The notes under the pieces were generated by a model. It ran no database searches and was not told the DNA's origin. It saw only the letters and a program-made list of their open reading frames with translations. From Mucilaginibacter sp. JRF (GTDB lineage: Bacteria > Bacteroidota > Bacteroidia > Sphingobacteriales > Sphingobacteriaceae), in assembly GCF_015223065.1 (NCBI RefSeq), contig NZ_JADFBY010000005.1, positions 186,001 through 250,000 on the forward strand: 64,000 nt of DNA, written 5' to 3'. Below are positions 1-10,571 of the stretch, in pieces. Numbering within the stretch: the stretch's first letter is position 1; each line of letters starts with the position of its first letter. The position numbers and the translations under genes were made by a program.

Positions 1-405
1 ATTAAAGCCGCTGGGTATGGCATAAATACGCTGCCCGCCGCTTAGCACCACCAGGTTTATCTTATCGGCAAAAAACATAAAATCCTTTAGCTGCACCTCG
101 TCGGTTACAATATTAACGGCGGGGTAGCCATGCGTTACCAAAAATTTAAGGGCAGCCACGGCGGCATCATCGGCTCCGGCAGGCATCAATTTAACATCCG
201 ATTGCAAGTCGACCGTCGCGTCATCCGTTATCAGCCAGTCTATCTTTATGCCAAAGGCGTTTAGCTGCTCGGCGGTATCGGGTGTCGCAATAACAGTAGG
301 GCTCCACTCCAGCAGCTGGCCCAGCAACTCATCCGAAAAATTGTTGAGGCCCAGCACCAACAATGCCGGCTCCTGCTTTTCACGTACTACATGGTGTGAC
401 GACAT
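1..405 (-). CDS. Thiamine pyrophosphokinase-like protein, partial (C-terminus beyond window)
   Basis: An open frame of 135 codons runs from the ATG at 403-405 off the left edge, so only the N-terminal part is visible. The opening (MSSHHVVREKQEPALLVLGL) and the segment ELLGQLLEWSP resemble the thiamine pyrophosphokinase-like proteins I associate with Sphingobacteriaceae. The canonical kinase motif with an acidic GDxDS core is not seen at the expected place, where TDDATVDLQSD stands instead. It may therefore be a degenerate or repurposed paralogue rather than an active kinase making thiamine diphosphate. No signal peptide is seen, so it is probably cytoplasmic. Family assignment is moderate and activity is unknown. 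Confidence 0.6.
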   Translation of the reverse strand, partial: MSSHHVVREKQEPALLVLGLNNFSDELLGQLLEWSPTVIATPDTAEQLNAFGIKIDWLITDDATVDLQSDVKLMPAGADDAAVAALKFLVTHGYPAVNIVTDEVQLKDFMFFADKINLVVLSGGQRIYAIPSGFN

Positions 406-484
406 AGTGCTTGCTTTTTGTTAGATAAATAAATAACCACCGGAGGTAAAAGCTGTTTGAAGTTCAAAGATATCTTAGTTATTC

Positions 485-1360
485 TTATTTTCCTTTACCT
501 AATATTTGACCGGCCTTTTGATCGTTGCTTATCTTATCCCAAGCCTCACGCGTAATGATCGCCAACTTTTTTTGATTAACATCCCATATTGAAACATACG
601 TGTTTGACATTACATAGCATGTTTTCCAGGTAGTTAAATGCGCATAAAGCATTATGGTACATAAATCGGTAACTGTAATAAACTCATCCTTTCCCTTTAC
701 ATGATTATGGAAACTTGCAACTATTATCTTGCTGCTATCAGTAACATTTTTGCCCGGATTTTCAATAGGGATAATGCTGTTATGCAGCTTGGTAACCTGG
801 GTTATTTTATCCTTTTTATCAAAGTCGATGCGGTAATCATTACCAAATATCACCACTCCGTTCGTATTGGTGCCGGTTAATACGTAAACCTTTTTTTGCC
901 CTTTGTAAATAAATGGCACCGGGTTTAACGATGTGTTTTTGTAATACTTAAAGGTGGTATCATTGTTCATGCGTTGCATGGCGGCCTTACGCAGTGTGTA
1001 TAATTCTTTCTCCTGCTTGTTAAGATCGCGCTTTACAGTGTCGAGCTGATATTTATTTTCATCGAATTCGTAGCCGAATGATATGGTCGCTATTATTTTT
1101 GGAATGCTATCCTTTGAAAAAAATATGTTGACCATGCCCTTGCCATCATCGTATGACAGATAGCCTCCGCCCTGTGGCTTTTTATCCGCGCATTTCGCCA
1201 AAAAAACATCGGTACCATACCATGATGCCCATTCGGAATTATAGAGCGCCGTAGCTTCATCAACAATGGCTTTTTCAATAGCTTCAACATTCTTTTTTTG
1301 TGCCGATGTGTTATAAACAACACAGCATAATAGTGTTAGTGATAAGATAAGGTTTCGCAT
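485..1360 (-). CDS. Secreted protein of unknown function
   Basis: This encodes 291 residues starting with a clear signal peptide (MRNLILSLTLLCCVVYNTSAQ), so the product is exported and probably periplasmic. The mature part is rich in lysine, threonine and asparagine. It contains a stretch suggesting a beta-rich fold (FIYKGQKKVYVLTGTNTNG) and a later segment PGKNVTDSSKIIVASFHNHV. I do not recognise a family. It lies 18 bp downstream of the M20 amidohydrolase gene on the same strand and could be co-transcribed with it. No catalytic motif is evident. Confidence 0.6.
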   Translation of the reverse strand: MRNLILSLTLLCCVVYNTSAQKKNVEAIEKAIVDEATALYNSEWASWYGTDVFLAKCADKKPQGGGYLSYDDGKGMVNIFFSKDSIPKIIATISFGYEFDENKYQLDTVKRDLNKQEKELYTLRKAAMQRMNNDTTFKYYKNTSLNPVPFIYKGQKKVYVLTGTNTNGVVIFGNDYRIDFDKKDKITQVTKLHNSIIPIENPGKNVTDSSKIIVASFHNHVKGKDEFITVTDLCTIMLYAHLTTWKTCYVMSNTYVSIWDVNQKKLAIITREAWDKISNDQKAGQILGKGK

Positions 1361-1378
1361 AAAATATAAATTGGTTTG

Positions 1379-2686
1379 TTATTTGCCTTTCGCTGCCATA
1401 TAATCCAACGTTAGGTTACACAAGGCCTTTACGCCGAGGGTAAAACCGCTTTCGTCAATAAAAAAGTCGGGGGTATGGTGGGGTGGGGCCGTAAGTGAGT
1501 TACCGCCTTTGGGCATCCCTCCTAAAAAGAAGAATATGCCGGGCACCTTTTCCTGGTAAAAGCTAAAATCTTCGGCACCGGTAACGGGTGGCACCTGCAA
1601 TACCTTATCCTTACCGGCGGTGGCCTGTAGTGTAGGCAGCATTTTGGCGGTAAGCGCGGGGTCGTTATAGGTTACAGGGTAATGGTTGCTGTAGGGTATC
1701 TTAACGTCGGCCGTGGCATTGTAGGCTTCGGCGGTTTTTTCGGCTATTTGTTTTACCCGTTGGGTTATCAGTTTTTCATCAGCATCGGTAAAAAAGCGTA
1801 GCGTGCCCTGCATCTCCACCGCCTCGGGGATGATGTTGAACCTGGTGCCGCCCTTTATGGCGCCAATGGTTACCACCGCCGGGTTTTGCGTTACGTTGAT
1901 GTTACGGCTCACAATGGTTTGCAACCCGGTAATGATCTGCGCCGAAACCACCATCGGGTCGACACTTTGCCAGGGGTATGCCCCGTGAGATGATTTGCCC
2001 TTTACGGTGATCAGCATATCATTAACACCCGCCATAGTGCCACCGGGGCGACAGGTGATAGTGCCCACCTCTAAACTGGAGTTGATATGCAAGCCGAATA
2101 TAGCATCAACATTAGGGTTGGTGAGTACGCCTTGCTTCACCATTTCTTCGGCACCACCCTTTTCGCCATAGGGCGAGCCTTCTTCGGCAGGTTGAAAAAT
2201 GAACTTTACCGTTCCGGCCAGATCCTTTTTCATGGACGACAGCACCTCGGCCACCGTCATCAATATTGCCATGTGCGAGTCGTGCCCGCAGGCGTGCATC
2301 GTGCCTACATCCTGCCCATTATAAGTTGTTTTGGTTTTTGACGCGAAGGGGAGGTTTACACGTTCGGTAACAGGCAGGCCATCCATATCGGCACGCAGGG
2401 CAACCACGGGGCCGGGTTTGCCGCCTTTTAGTATACCCACAACGCCTGTTGTAGCTATACCGGTTTTAACCTCAATGCCGAGGCTCTGTAAGTGTTTGGC
2501 AATAATACCCGATGTGCGCACCTCGCGGTTGCCCAGTTCGGGGTTTTGGTGAAAATCGCGCCGCCAGGCAACCAATTTGGTTTGCAAGGCATCAGCCTTA
2601 GTAGCGGCTATGGCCTTAAGTTTTGTATTTTGAGCCGAAGCGGCTAACGAAAACAGGGAGAAAGCAATAAGGCAAAACTTTTTCAT
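1379..2686 (-). CDS. Secreted M20-family amidohydrolase/peptidase
   Basis: This is a zinc-dependent amidohydrolase of the M20D type (hippurate hydrolase, N-acyl-amino-acid hydrolase). Metal-site motifs are visible: ADMDGLP, HACGHDSHMAIL, the PAEEG box and the C-terminal GAEDFSFY. The frame remains open upstream to 2872, but that extension overlaps the FKBP gene and reads as non-coding. The ATG at 2684-2686 gives a normal signal peptide (MKKFCLIAFSLFSLAASAQ) and a 435-residue protein of usual family length. It likely removes acyl groups from amino acids or peptides in the periplasm; the exact substrate cannot be read from sequence. Confidence 0.88.
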   Translation of the reverse strand: MKKFCLIAFSLFSLAASAQNTKLKAIAATKADALQTKLVAWRRDFHQNPELGNREVRTSGIIAKHLQSLGIEVKTGIATTGVVGILKGGKPGPVVALRADMDGLPVTERVNLPFASKTKTTYNGQDVGTMHACGHDSHMAILMTVAEVLSSMKKDLAGTVKFIFQPAEEGSPYGEKGGAEEMVKQGVLTNPNVDAIFGLHINSSLEVGTITCRPGGTMAGVNDMLITVKGKSSHGAYPWQSVDPMVVSAQIITGLQTIVSRNINVTQNPAVVTIGAIKGGTRFNIIPEAVEMQGTLRFFTDADEKLITQRVKQIAEKTAEAYNATADVKIPYSNHYPVTYNDPALTAKMLPTLQATAGKDKVLQVPPVTGAEDFSFYQEKVPGIFFFLGGMPKGGNSLTAPPHHTPDFFIDESGFTLGVKALCNLTLDYMAAKGK

Positions 2687-2724
2687 AAATGAAGGTTTTG
2701 CCTTAAAGATAATGTTTATGCCGG

Positions 2725-3210
2725 TTATCTGAAACTGATCATATCGATCACAAAAACAAGCGGTGAGTTTGGCGGAATTGAGCCCTGAGATGATGAGCCA
2801 TAAGCCAATCCCGAAGGAATCAGCAACAATAAACGGCCGCCTGTATTTATACGTGGTATACCCAATTGCCAACCTCTTATATAATTAGTTAGCGGCAGGT
2901 TGGTATTGCCTTTATCAAACTGTGTACCGTTAAGCAAGGTGCCGGTATAGTTTATATTTACTGTTGAACTTGTTGTAGGATAAGTGCCGGTACCGGCCTT
3001 TATTACCTGGTAATATATGCCGTTATCATCCTTAGTGGCATTTATTTCAGTTTTTGAGGTATCGGCATTGTTGGCGGCTATGTAGGCCTGTATTGCCGCG
3101 TCGTCAATCTCGGCTTGTTTGCCTGAGTTTGAGTCGCTATCCTTTTTGCAAGCTGCAAAAACTACCATCACCATGGCCAAAGCGCTAAAAACGTATTTCA
3201 ATCTGCTCAT
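2725..3210 (-). CDS. FKBP-type peptidyl-prolyl cis-trans isomerase, lipoprotein
   Basis: A short lipoprotein signal with a lipobox ending in FAAC is followed by a Ser/Asp/Lys linker. A single C-terminal FKBP domain follows, with VNINYTGTLLNGTQFDKG, the hydrophobic loop LLLIPSGLAYG and a closing VFVIDMISF. The enzyme would catalyse prolyl isomerisation during folding of envelope proteins. I start it at the ATG at 3208-3210, which places the lipobox normally; an in-frame ATG six codons upstream (3226-3228) is an alternative. It lies between the M20 gene and aspS on the same strand. Confidence 0.87.
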   Translation of the reverse strand: MSRLKYVFSALAMVMVVFAACKKDSDSNSGKQAEIDDAAIQAYIAANNADTSKTEINATKDDNGIYYQVIKAGTGTYPTTSSTVNINYTGTLLNGTQFDKGNTNLPLTNYIRGWQLGIPRINTGGRLLLLIPSGLAYGSSSQGSIPPNSPLVFVIDMISFR

Positions 3211-3264
3211 TATATCTTTTTTGTACACTAACGCAAGTTTGCAGCAAAACGCTACAGGGCTATA

Positions 3265-5010
3265 TTAAATTGTGGTGGTTATGCTTAATTCCTTCATTTG
3301 CTCGGGTGCTATGGTTGACGGAGAATCGATCATTACATCACGGCCTGAGTTGTTTTTAGGGAAGGCGATCACGTCGCGGATGGAATCCAGACCGGCGAAG
3401 ATAGAGCACAACCTGTCAAAACCAAAAGCGATACCACCATGCGGAGGGGCGCCATATTCAAAGGCATCCAGCAAAAAGCCGAATTGCTTTTGCGCTTCCT
3501 CGGCCGAGAAACCCAGGTGTTTGAACATCAGCGATTGTAACGTTTTTTCGTGGATACGGATAGACCCACCACCTATTTCGGTACCGTTGATCACCAGATC
3601 GTAAGCGTTGGCGCGTACATTGCCCGGATCGGTATCTAACAGGGCGATATCTTCCGGTTTTGGAGAGGTGAACGGGTGGTGCATGGCGTGGTAACGGCTG
3701 CTTTCCTCATCCCACTCCAACAGCGGGAAATCAACCACCCAAAGCGGAGCGAATTTATCCTTATCGCGTAAACCTAAGCGGCCACCCATTTCAAGGCGAA
3801 GCTCATTCAGTTGTTTACGCACTTTATCGGCAGGGCCTGCAAGTACCAGCATTAAGTCGCCGGCTTCGGCCTCAAATGCGGCTGCCCAGTTGGTCAGCTC
3901 ATCCTCGTTATAAAACTTATCAACTGATGATTTTAGCGTACCATCAGTATTATAACGGCAGTATACCAAGCCGGTAGCACCAATTTGCGGGCGTTTTAAC
4001 CAGTCGGTCAGCTCGTCAACCTGCTTACGGGTATAGCCCGCGCAGCCTTTGGCGTTGATACCAACAACCAGCTCGGCATTATCAAAAATGGCGAAGTTTT
4101 TGCCCTTAACCACATCATTCAATTCAACGAATTGCATACCAAAACGCACATCAGGTTTATCTGAACCGTACAAACGCATGGCATCCGAGTATTGCATACG
4201 CGGGAAGGTATCCAGCGTAATGCCTTTTACCTCGCTGAACAAATGGCGGGTTAGGCCTTCAAAAATGTTCAATATATCTTCCTGCTCAACAAATGAAAGT
4301 TCGCAGTCAATCTGTGTAAATTCCGGCTGACGGTCGGCACGCAAGTCCTCATCGCGAAAACATTTTACGATCTGGAAATAACGGTCGAAACCGCTCACCA
4401 TCAACAATTGCTTAAATGTTTGCGGTGATTGCGGCAGGGCGTAAAACTCGCCCGGGTTCATGCGGCTTGGCACCACAAAATCGCGCGCGCCTTCCGGGGT
4501 CGATTTAATTAACACCGGGGTTTCAACTTCCATAAAGCCTTTCGCGTCCAGATACTTACGCACCTCCTGGCCCATGCGGTGGCGCAGCATCAGGTTTTGG
4601 CGTATAGGGTTACGGCGCAAATCAAGGTAACGGTATTTAGCACGCAGCTCCTCGCCACCGTCTGTTTCATCCTCAATTAAAAACGGAGGTATTTTGGCGG
4701 CATTCAGTATCTCTAATTCCTCAACGGCAATTTCAATATCGCCGGTAAGTATCTTAGGGTTTTTGCTGGTACGCTCAAGCACCTTGCCGGTAACCTTTAT
4801 CACAAACTCACGACCAAGGCTGCGGGCTTTTTCGCGCAGTTGGGCATCAGTATCAACATTGAGTATCAGCTGGGTTAAACCAAAACGGTCGCGCACATCA
4901 ATAAAGGTTGTTCCACCCAAATCGCGCGATTTTTGTACCCATCCGCAAAGGGTTACTGTTTGGCCTAAACTACTGATATTTAATTCGCCGCAAGTATGTG
5001 TTCTAAGCAT
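3265..5010 (-). CDS. aspS: Aspartate--tRNA ligase
   Basis: This 581-residue class II aminoacyl-tRNA synthetase charges tRNA-Asp. The order is typical of the bacterial type: an N-terminal OB-fold anticodon domain ([10 protein letters not shown] to about residue 110), then motif 2 with [18 protein letters not shown], the GAD insertion in the middle, and motif 3 with GIAFGFDRL near the C-terminus. The bacterial form is about 590 residues, so this is full length. It is the last gene of a minus-strand run and is divergent from the SNF2 helicase gene across a 275-bp spacer in which I see no clear feature. Confidence 0.97.
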   Translation of the reverse strand: MLRTHTCGELNISSLGQTVTLCGWVQKSRDLGGTTFIDVRDRFGLTQLILNVDTDAQLREKARSLGREFVIKVTGKVLERTSKNPKILTGDIEIAVEELEILNAAKIPPFLIEDETDGGEELRAKYRYLDLRRNPIRQNLMLRHRMGQEVRKYLDAKGFMEVETPVLIKSTPEGARDFVVPSRMNPGEFYALPQSPQTFKQLLMVSGFDRYFQIVKCFRDEDLRADRQPEFTQIDCELSFVEQEDILNIFEGLTRHLFSEVKGITLDTFPRMQYSDAMRLYGSDKPDVRFGMQFVELNDVVKGKNFAIFDNAELVVGINAKGCAGYTRKQVDELTDWLKRPQIGATGLVYCRYNTDGTLKSSVDKFYNEDELTNWAAAFEAEAGDLMLVLAGPADKVRKQLNELRLEMGGRLGLRDKDKFAPLWVVDFPLLEWDEESSRYHAMHHPFTSPKPEDIALLDTDPGNVRANAYDLVINGTEIGGGSIRIHEKTLQSLMFKHLGFSAEEAQKQFGFLLDAFEYGAPPHGGIAFGFDRLCSIFAGLDSIRDVIAFPKNNSGRDVMIDSPSTIAPEQMKELSITTTI

Positions 5011-5285
5011 AGCCCGTATTTATTTAAAGTGAGCAAAAGTACATTTTTGCCCCGAAAGCCAAAAGGTTTTTCAGTATCAGTACAATAGCTGTGGCGTAGT
5101 AGGCACACCAACAGCCAGATGTGGGCTGTTAAATCTTAATCACTTTTTAATTATCTCAGTCATTTTCAATTATTTTTCATTAATCATTAAAAAAACATTC
5201 CTAAAACTTCGAAATCAGCAAAATTCTGTTTACGTTTGAATTTTTTGTTGTTATAGCTTGCATTAATTTTTAGCCTAAAAGATCA

Positions 5286-8180
5286 ATGTTACGCGTAGAC
5301 AGCACTAAGCCCTGCAAAATTATTTATGCCATTGCCCGGCATGAGTATTTGGGCTATGTTATTGAGCCGCACATTGTTCAGCTTAACCCCAACGGCGAAT
5401 TCTCGCTAACCCATCAACGCCTTTTTAGTAATACCGCGCAGGAATTCAATAATTGTATTGATGAAACCGACCTGAAGCTGATCAAGCTTTTGGAGGAGAT
5501 GGAGCAGGGCAACATTATTAAGCGCTACTACAAAAAGCCGATACGCCCCTTTGAGTTTTTTGCCAAGATATTTAACGAACAGTTTTTTGATACCATTCGC
5601 CCCAAAATAGAGAAACGGATGGCCGAGGCGCTAAACCTGCTGCGCAGCAAAAACATCTTTTTGATGAGCAAGGAGGGCTACCCTGCCGAGCGTGAGCTGA
5701 ATATAGCAGGCGAACCGGCATCGGTACTGTTCCACTTTAGGCGCGATGATACCGAGATACGTTACTTCCCTACCATTAAGTACCAGGGTATGCGTATCGA
5801 GTTCATGTTCAAAAATGCCGAGATTATTTGTAACCACCCGGCCTGGATGCTGCTGGATGATACCTTGTATTATTTTGATAAGGATATTGAGGGTAAAAAG
5901 CTGCAACCATTTTTAAATAAGCGCTATATCGCCATTCCGCGCGCTTCGGAGCAATCGTACTTTGAGCGCTTTGTGGCTCCACTTATCGAAAAGCAAAATG
6001 TTTATGCCGAGGGCTTTACCATCAATACCGAAAAGTATGATGCCCGCCCCGTGCTTAAGCCTATTTATGTAGAGGGCGGTACTTCGCAGCTGCAACTGTA
6101 TTTTAAATATGCAGGTTATGTTTTCCCTTACGGGGATGGCAGGCATGTGTCGGTACGTATTGAAAAAAATGGCGACGATTACATCTTTCACCGTATAAAG
6201 CGCTCAACTACGTGGGAGCGCAATAAGATGGCGCTGCTTGAAAGTAAAGGGCTTAAAACCGCATCATCCTTATTCCAAAACCTTGAGGTGACGCAAAGCG
6301 ATGACGATGCCGACCAAACGTTCTCTGTATTTGAGTGGCTTAACCAATATCACGACGAGCTGACCGCCGAGGGATTTGAGATAGAGCAGCCCGAAGGGCA
6401 AAAGCGCTACATTTTCGGCAATACCAAGATCGATCTGGAAATAAAGGAGAATAACGATTGGTTTGATATTAATGCCGTGGTTTACTTTGGGCCATACCGC
6501 ATTCCGTTCATCGAACTAAAAAACCATATACTTAACCATAAGCGCGAATTCATACTGCCATCAGGCGAGATTGCGGTGATACCCGAAAAATGGTTTTCGC
6601 AATATGGCAACCTGCTGCACTTTAGCGAGGGTGGCGAGGACTTGAAACTGCGCCGGCATCACCTGGGCCTGGTTAGCGAGCTTGCCGACGGCGAAATGGC
6701 CGGCCTGGCCATGACACGTAAACTGCAACGCCTTAATGATTTTGAGGCGCTGGAGGATGTACCCATGCCGGTTGACTTTGCCGGTGTACTGCGCCCATAC
6801 CAAAAGGCGGGCTATAACTGGTTCCATTTTTTAAAAGATTTCCATTTTGGTGGATGTTTGGCGGATGATATGGGTTTAGGTAAAACCATACAAACGCTGG
6901 CCCTGCTGCAAAAGCATAAAGAAGATACCGAGGCCGAAGGCGGGCACAGCACATCGCTGCTGATCATGCCTACCTCGCTGATATATAACTGGCTTAACGA
7001 GGCGCGCAAGTTTGCCCCCAAGCTTAGGCTGATGGTGCATACGGGCACGTTCCGCTATAAATCGCCGGAGGTGTTTAAGAATTACGATGTGGTGGTGACC
7101 ACGTACGGCATCAGTCGTATTGATATTGAGATGTTCAAAAGCTATTTCTTTGATTACATTATATTGGATGAGAGCCAGAACATTAAAAATCCGTCATCAA
7201 AATCGTACCAGGCGGTTAAGCAGCTAAAATCACGTTTCAGGCTGATATTGAGCGGTACGCCGGTAGAGAATTCGGTTAACGACCTGTGGACGCAAATGTC
7301 GTTCATTAATCCCGGTCTGCTGGGCACGCAACAGTTTTTTCAGAACGAGTTTGTTACGCCGATAGAAAAGAAGAAGGACGAGGAAAAAGCCCGCCGACTG
7401 CAAGCCCTGATAAAGCCGTTTGTAATGCGCCGCACCAAGGAGCAGGTGGCGACGGAATTGCCGCCAAAAACCGAAAACCTTTTCTATTGCAAAATGAGCG
7501 AGGAACAGGCCGAGGTGTACGAAAAAATTAAATCAGAATACCGCAACGAGCTACTTAAGAGTATTGAGGACGGCACCTACGCCAAGCAGCAGATACAGGT
7601 ATTGCAAGGCCTGATCAAGCTAAGGCAGATAGCCAACCACCCTATTATGATCGATCAGGATTACGAGGGCGATTCGGGCAAGTTCGAGAATGTGGTACAT
7701 ACGTTGACGAATGTGTTGGATGGCGGGCATAAGGTGCTTATATTCTCGCAATTTGTTAAGCAACTGGCCCTGTACCGCGAGCATCTGGTAAAGGAGGGCG
7801 TATCGCACGTTTACCTTGACGGTAGCACCCAAAACCGCGGCGATGTGGTAAAGCGTTTCCAGGAGGATGAAAAAACACGCGTGTTCTTGATCTCGATAAA
7901 AGCAGGAGGTGTGGGCTTGAACCTTACACAGGCCGATTACGTTTTCATCCTCGACCCGTGGTGGAACCCGGCTGTTGAGCAACAGGCTATTGACCGTACG
8001 CACCGCATCGGCCAAACCAAAAATGTGTTCATCTACAAGTTCATCACTAAGGATACCGTGGAGGAGAAAATACTGGCCCTGCAAAACCGCAAGCTGAGTG
8101 TTGCCCGCTCATTGATTACCACCGAAGAAAGCTTTATCAAATCGCTTTCGGCTGATGATATTAAGGAGATATTGGGTTAA
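5286..8180 (+). CDS. SNF2-family DNA helicase/translocase
   Basis: A 964-residue Swi2/Snf2 ATPase. The C-terminal half holds the motor: Walker A LADDMGLGKTIQT (about residue 526), the motif II variant ILDESQNIKN (about 626), motif III LSGTPVEN, and in the second RecA lobe GGVGLNLTQAD with IDRTHRIGQ (about 870-910). The N-terminal 450 residues match no motif I know and may bind DNA or partners. Such proteins remodel protein-DNA complexes or accompany RNA polymerase; the specific role here is unknown. Its stop overlaps the stop of the convergent PAP2 gene by three to four bases. Confidence 0.9.
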   Translation: MLRVDSTKPCKIIYAIARHEYLGYVIEPHIVQLNPNGEFSLTHQRLFSNTAQEFNNCIDETDLKLIKLLEEMEQGNIIKRYYKKPIRPFEFFAKIFNEQFFDTIRPKIEKRMAEALNLLRSKNIFLMSKEGYPAERELNIAGEPASVLFHFRRDDTEIRYFPTIKYQGMRIEFMFKNAEIICNHPAWMLLDDTLYYFDKDIEGKKLQPFLNKRYIAIPRASEQSYFERFVAPLIEKQNVYAEGFTINTEKYDARPVLKPIYVEGGTSQLQLYFKYAGYVFPYGDGRHVSVRIEKNGDDYIFHRIKRSTTWERNKMALLESKGLKTASSLFQNLEVTQSDDDADQTFSVFEWLNQYHDELTAEGFEIEQPEGQKRYIFGNTKIDLEIKENNDWFDINAVVYFGPYRIPFIELKNHILNHKREFILPSGEIAVIPEKWFSQYGNLLHFSEGGEDLKLRRHHLGLVSELADGEMAGLAMTRKLQRLNDFEALEDVPMPVDFAGVLRPYQKAGYNWFHFLKDFHFGGCLADDMGLGKTIQTLALLQKHKEDTEAEGGHSTSLLIMPTSLIYNWLNEARKFAPKLRLMVHTGTFRYKSPEVFKNYDVVVTTYGISRIDIEMFKSYFFDYIILDESQNIKNPSSKSYQAVKQLKSRFRLILSGTPVENSVNDLWTQMSFINPGLLGTQQFFQNEFVTPIEKKKDEEKARRLQALIKPFVMRRTKEQVATELPPKTENLFYCKMSEEQAEVYEKIKSEYRNELLKSIEDGTYAKQQIQVLQGLIKLRQIANHPIMIDQDYEGDSGKFENVVHTLTNVLDGGHKVLIFSQFVKQLALYREHLVKEGVSHVYLDGSTQNRGDVVKRFQEDEKTRVFLISIKAGGVGLNLTQADYVFILDPWWNPAVEQQAIDRTHRIGQTKNVFIYKFITKDTVEEKILALQNRKLSVARSLITTEESFIKSLSADDIKEILG

Positions 8181-8818
8181 ACCGCGTCGCCACGCTTGCG
8201 CAGGTAAAACCAGGCCAGCGCCCAAAGGCATATCAGCCCCGAAATAAATCCGCCTAAAACATCAGTAAACCAATGCGCGCCCAGGTAAATGCGCGAGAAC
8301 GGAATGATAAGGATAAATGCCAGCGATATCAGGATAACAGGCACACGCAATGCCGCCGGGATGGAGAGGCGGGTGAGCATCACTATCGTAATAAAACCAA
8401 AAAACACCACATAAAACTGCGTGTGCCCGCTGGGGAAGCTTTGCTGTACGGTTTTTTCTATCACCTGCACAATATCTGTTGATGGCCTTGGCCGGTTAAC
8501 CGCTGCTTTGATAATGGTGCTTACTACGCCCGAAAGTAGGGTGAGCATGGTAAACAATGCTTCCTTTTTATACTTGAATGCTAAAAATATAACCGCTATA
8601 ACAGCGCACATGGTAACTGATATCCAAGCGTAACCGGGGTAGCTTACCAGCTTCATCAGCACATCAAGTATAGGCATACGGTGCTCCTGCACTTCTTCAG
8701 AAAATTCACGGTCGAGCTTATTTTGCGGAAATTGGACCACCAGGGCCGATAGCAGAAAAAAGCCGGCTATAAGGCCGGTAAGGGTAGCAGTAAGTATGCG
8801 TTGGCGGCGTTTGAGCAT
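8177..8818 (-). CDS. PAP2-superfamily membrane phosphatase
   Basis: This 213-residue integral membrane protein has about six hydrophobic segments. All three PAP2 motifs are present: KAAVNRPRPS, SFPSGHT and SRIYLGAHWFTDVLGG, which supply the phosphate-binding lysine/arginines and the catalytic histidines. Members dephosphorylate lipid phosphates such as phosphatidic acid, PGP or undecaprenyl pyrophosphate; which one cannot be told. The gene is convergent with the SNF2 gene and divergent from cydA. Confidence 0.88.
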   Translation of the reverse strand: MLKRRQRILTATLTGLIAGFFLLSALVVQFPQNKLDREFSEEVQEHRMPILDVLMKLVSYPGYAWISVTMCAVIAVIFLAFKYKKEALFTMLTLLSGVVSTIIKAAVNRPRPSTDIVQVIEKTVQQSFPSGHTQFYVVFFGFITIVMLTRLSIPAALRVPVILISLAFILIIPFSRIYLGAHWFTDVLGGFISGLICLWALAWFYLRKRGDAV

Positions 8819-8841
8819 AGTTAGGATAAAAAATTACAAAA

Positions 8842-8874
8842 AAAATGTCAGATACCTCGCGTATCTGACATTTT
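8842..8874. repeat. 14-bp perfect inverted repeat (hairpin) in the PAP2-cydA spacer
   Basis: The arms AAAATGTCAGATAC and GTATCTGACATTTT flank the 5-base loop CTCGC. The T-run after the stem makes it look like an intrinsic terminator, but both flanking genes start here rather than end. It may be an operator, an attenuator for the PAP2 transcript, or a left-over terminator. The rest of this 370-bp divergent spacer (8819-9188) is A/T-rich and must hold the cydA promoter; I cannot place that with confidence. Confidence 0.55.
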
Positions 8875-9188
8875 CTAATTAACTATTAACTGACCTCAAT
8901 ATTTAACGAATACTGAGTAAACAAATTTAAATTGATAAAAGTAAGCAGTGAGAGTGAAAACACCCGGACGGCTCCGTTTTATCAACTGTATTAATAACGC
9001 CGTGGGTTTTGATTTGTTTTACGTAGAGCCCATTATTATACAATATTTTTGTTACAATATCAATTTTAATTAGGGACAATTATTTATTCGTATACTTTCT
9101 AAATAGTATTTTGCGGTTGTAAGTTTATCAAACCAAAGCTTACAGTAACGACATTTGCTGGCAGCATCACCCTCAAAATAAACACATT

Positions 9189-10559
9189 ATGAATGTTGAA
9201 ATATTAGCCCGCATTCAATTTGCTTTCACCATAGCATTCCATTACATCTATCCGCCGCTTAGTATTGGCCTCGGTTTGATCATGACCATTATGGAAGGAT
9301 TATACCTGAAAACTGGCCGTAAATTGTACGAACAAATGGCGCGCTTTTACGTAAGGATCTTCGCGCTCATATTCGGTATTGGCGTGGCTACGGGCATTGT
9401 AATGGAGTTTGAGTTTGGTACCAACTGGGCGGTATACTCCAAATATGTGGGCGATGTTTTTGGCAGCGCGCTGGCTGCCGAGGGTATCTTCGCCTTCGCA
9501 TTGGAGTCGGGCTTTTTAGGTATTCTGCTGTTCGGGTGGAATAAGGTGCGCCCCGGCGTTCACTTCTTTTCAACGGTGATGGTAACGCTGGGTTCCATGT
9601 TCTCGGCCGTATGGATAGTGGTGGCCAATTCGTGGCAGCAAACCCCGGCGGGCTACCATATTGTTGGCACCGGTCTTAACGCCCGCGCCGAAATAACTGA
9701 TTTTTGGGCGATGGTATTCAACCCGTCATCAGTATCGCGCCTAACGCATGTTTGGATAGGCTCGTTTTTAGCAGGGGCATTTTTAGTATTAAGCATCAGC
9801 GCGTTTTATTTGCTGCGTAACCGGCATACGCATTTTGCCCGCATATCATTCAAAATTGCATTGGCGGTGGCTACCTTTTTTTCATTAGCACAGTTGGCGG
9901 TAGGCCATAGCTCGGCCGAGGTGGTAGCAGAATATCAGCCCGCTAAACTGGCCGCTTTAGAAGGGCATTACGATGGCACCAAGGCTGCCGACATGTATCT
10001 GTTTGGCTATGTGGATCAAAAGAACAATCAAACCAAAGGCATAGCTATACCCGGCGGCCTAAGCTTTTTAACCAAAGGCGATTTTAAAACCCCGGTTACC
10101 GGCCTCAACAACTTTAAACCCGAGGACAGACCCGGCGCGGTGAATTTTGTTTTTCAAACCTATCACCTTATGGTGGCTATCGGTATGTTTTTGATAGCGC
10201 TTACCCTGTATGCCTCGTTTTTATGGTGGCGTGGTACTTTGTTTGAAAAACGATGGTTGCTGTATATATTCTCCTTCTCGGTTTTGCTGCCGCAAATAGC
10301 CAACCAGGTAGGCTGGTACAGTGCCGAAGTTGGTCGCCAGCCCTGGGTTGTGTACGGTTTGCTGCGCACATCAAAAGCGCTATCGCAAGCGGTAAGCGCC
10401 GAGCAGATACTGTTCTCGCTTATATTATTTACGGTGGTGTATGTGATATTGTTCATCCTGTTCATCTACCTGTTAAACAAAAAAATAAAACATGGGCCTT
10501 ACGATAATCATAACATTGATCATAGTCCGCGGCACATTGAAATGGCCGATTCACTTTAA
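9189..10559 (+). CDS. cydA: Cytochrome bd-type quinol oxidase subunit I
   Basis: A 456-residue membrane protein with about nine transmembrane helices, the haem-bearing subunit of the cytochrome bd oxidase that reduces O2 with quinol. The N-terminal motif [17 protein letters not shown] contains the conserved haem-ligand histidine (H18). LTHVWIGSF carries a second conserved histidine and [13 protein letters not shown] is the usual CydA signature. The quinol loop is short, ahead of [11 protein letters not shown]. CydB follows 12 bp later, so the two form an operon. This is the usual high-affinity respiratory branch in Bacteroidota. Confidence 0.96.
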   Translation: MNVEILARIQFAFTIAFHYIYPPLSIGLGLIMTIMEGLYLKTGRKLYEQMARFYVRIFALIFGIGVATGIVMEFEFGTNWAVYSKYVGDVFGSALAAEGIFAFALESGFLGILLFGWNKVRPGVHFFSTVMVTLGSMFSAVWIVVANSWQQTPAGYHIVGTGLNARAEITDFWAMVFNPSSVSRLTHVWIGSFLAGAFLVLSISAFYLLRNRHTHFARISFKIALAVATFFSLAQLAVGHSSAEVVAEYQPAKLAALEGHYDGTKAADMYLFGYVDQKNNQTKGIAIPGGLSFLTKGDFKTPVTGLNNFKPEDRPGAVNFVFQTYHLMVAIGMFLIALTLYASFLWWRGTLFEKRWLLYIFSFSVLLPQIANQVGWYSAEVGRQPWVVYGLLRTSKALSQAVSAEQILFSLILFTVVYVILFILFIYLLNKKIKHGPYDNHNIDHSPRHIEMADSL

Positions 10560-10571
10560 CACCTTAACAAC

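Noticed and set aside
2687..2872. Longer N-terminus for the M20 amidohydrolase
   Set aside because: The extension overlaps the FKBP gene and precedes a clear signal peptide, so the internal ATG is the better start.
9001..9060. cydA promoter with a TAnnTTTG-like element (TATTTTTG at 9044-9051)
   Set aside because: The upstream TTG lies too far away (27 bp) and the distance to cydA is long, so I could not support it as a promoter.
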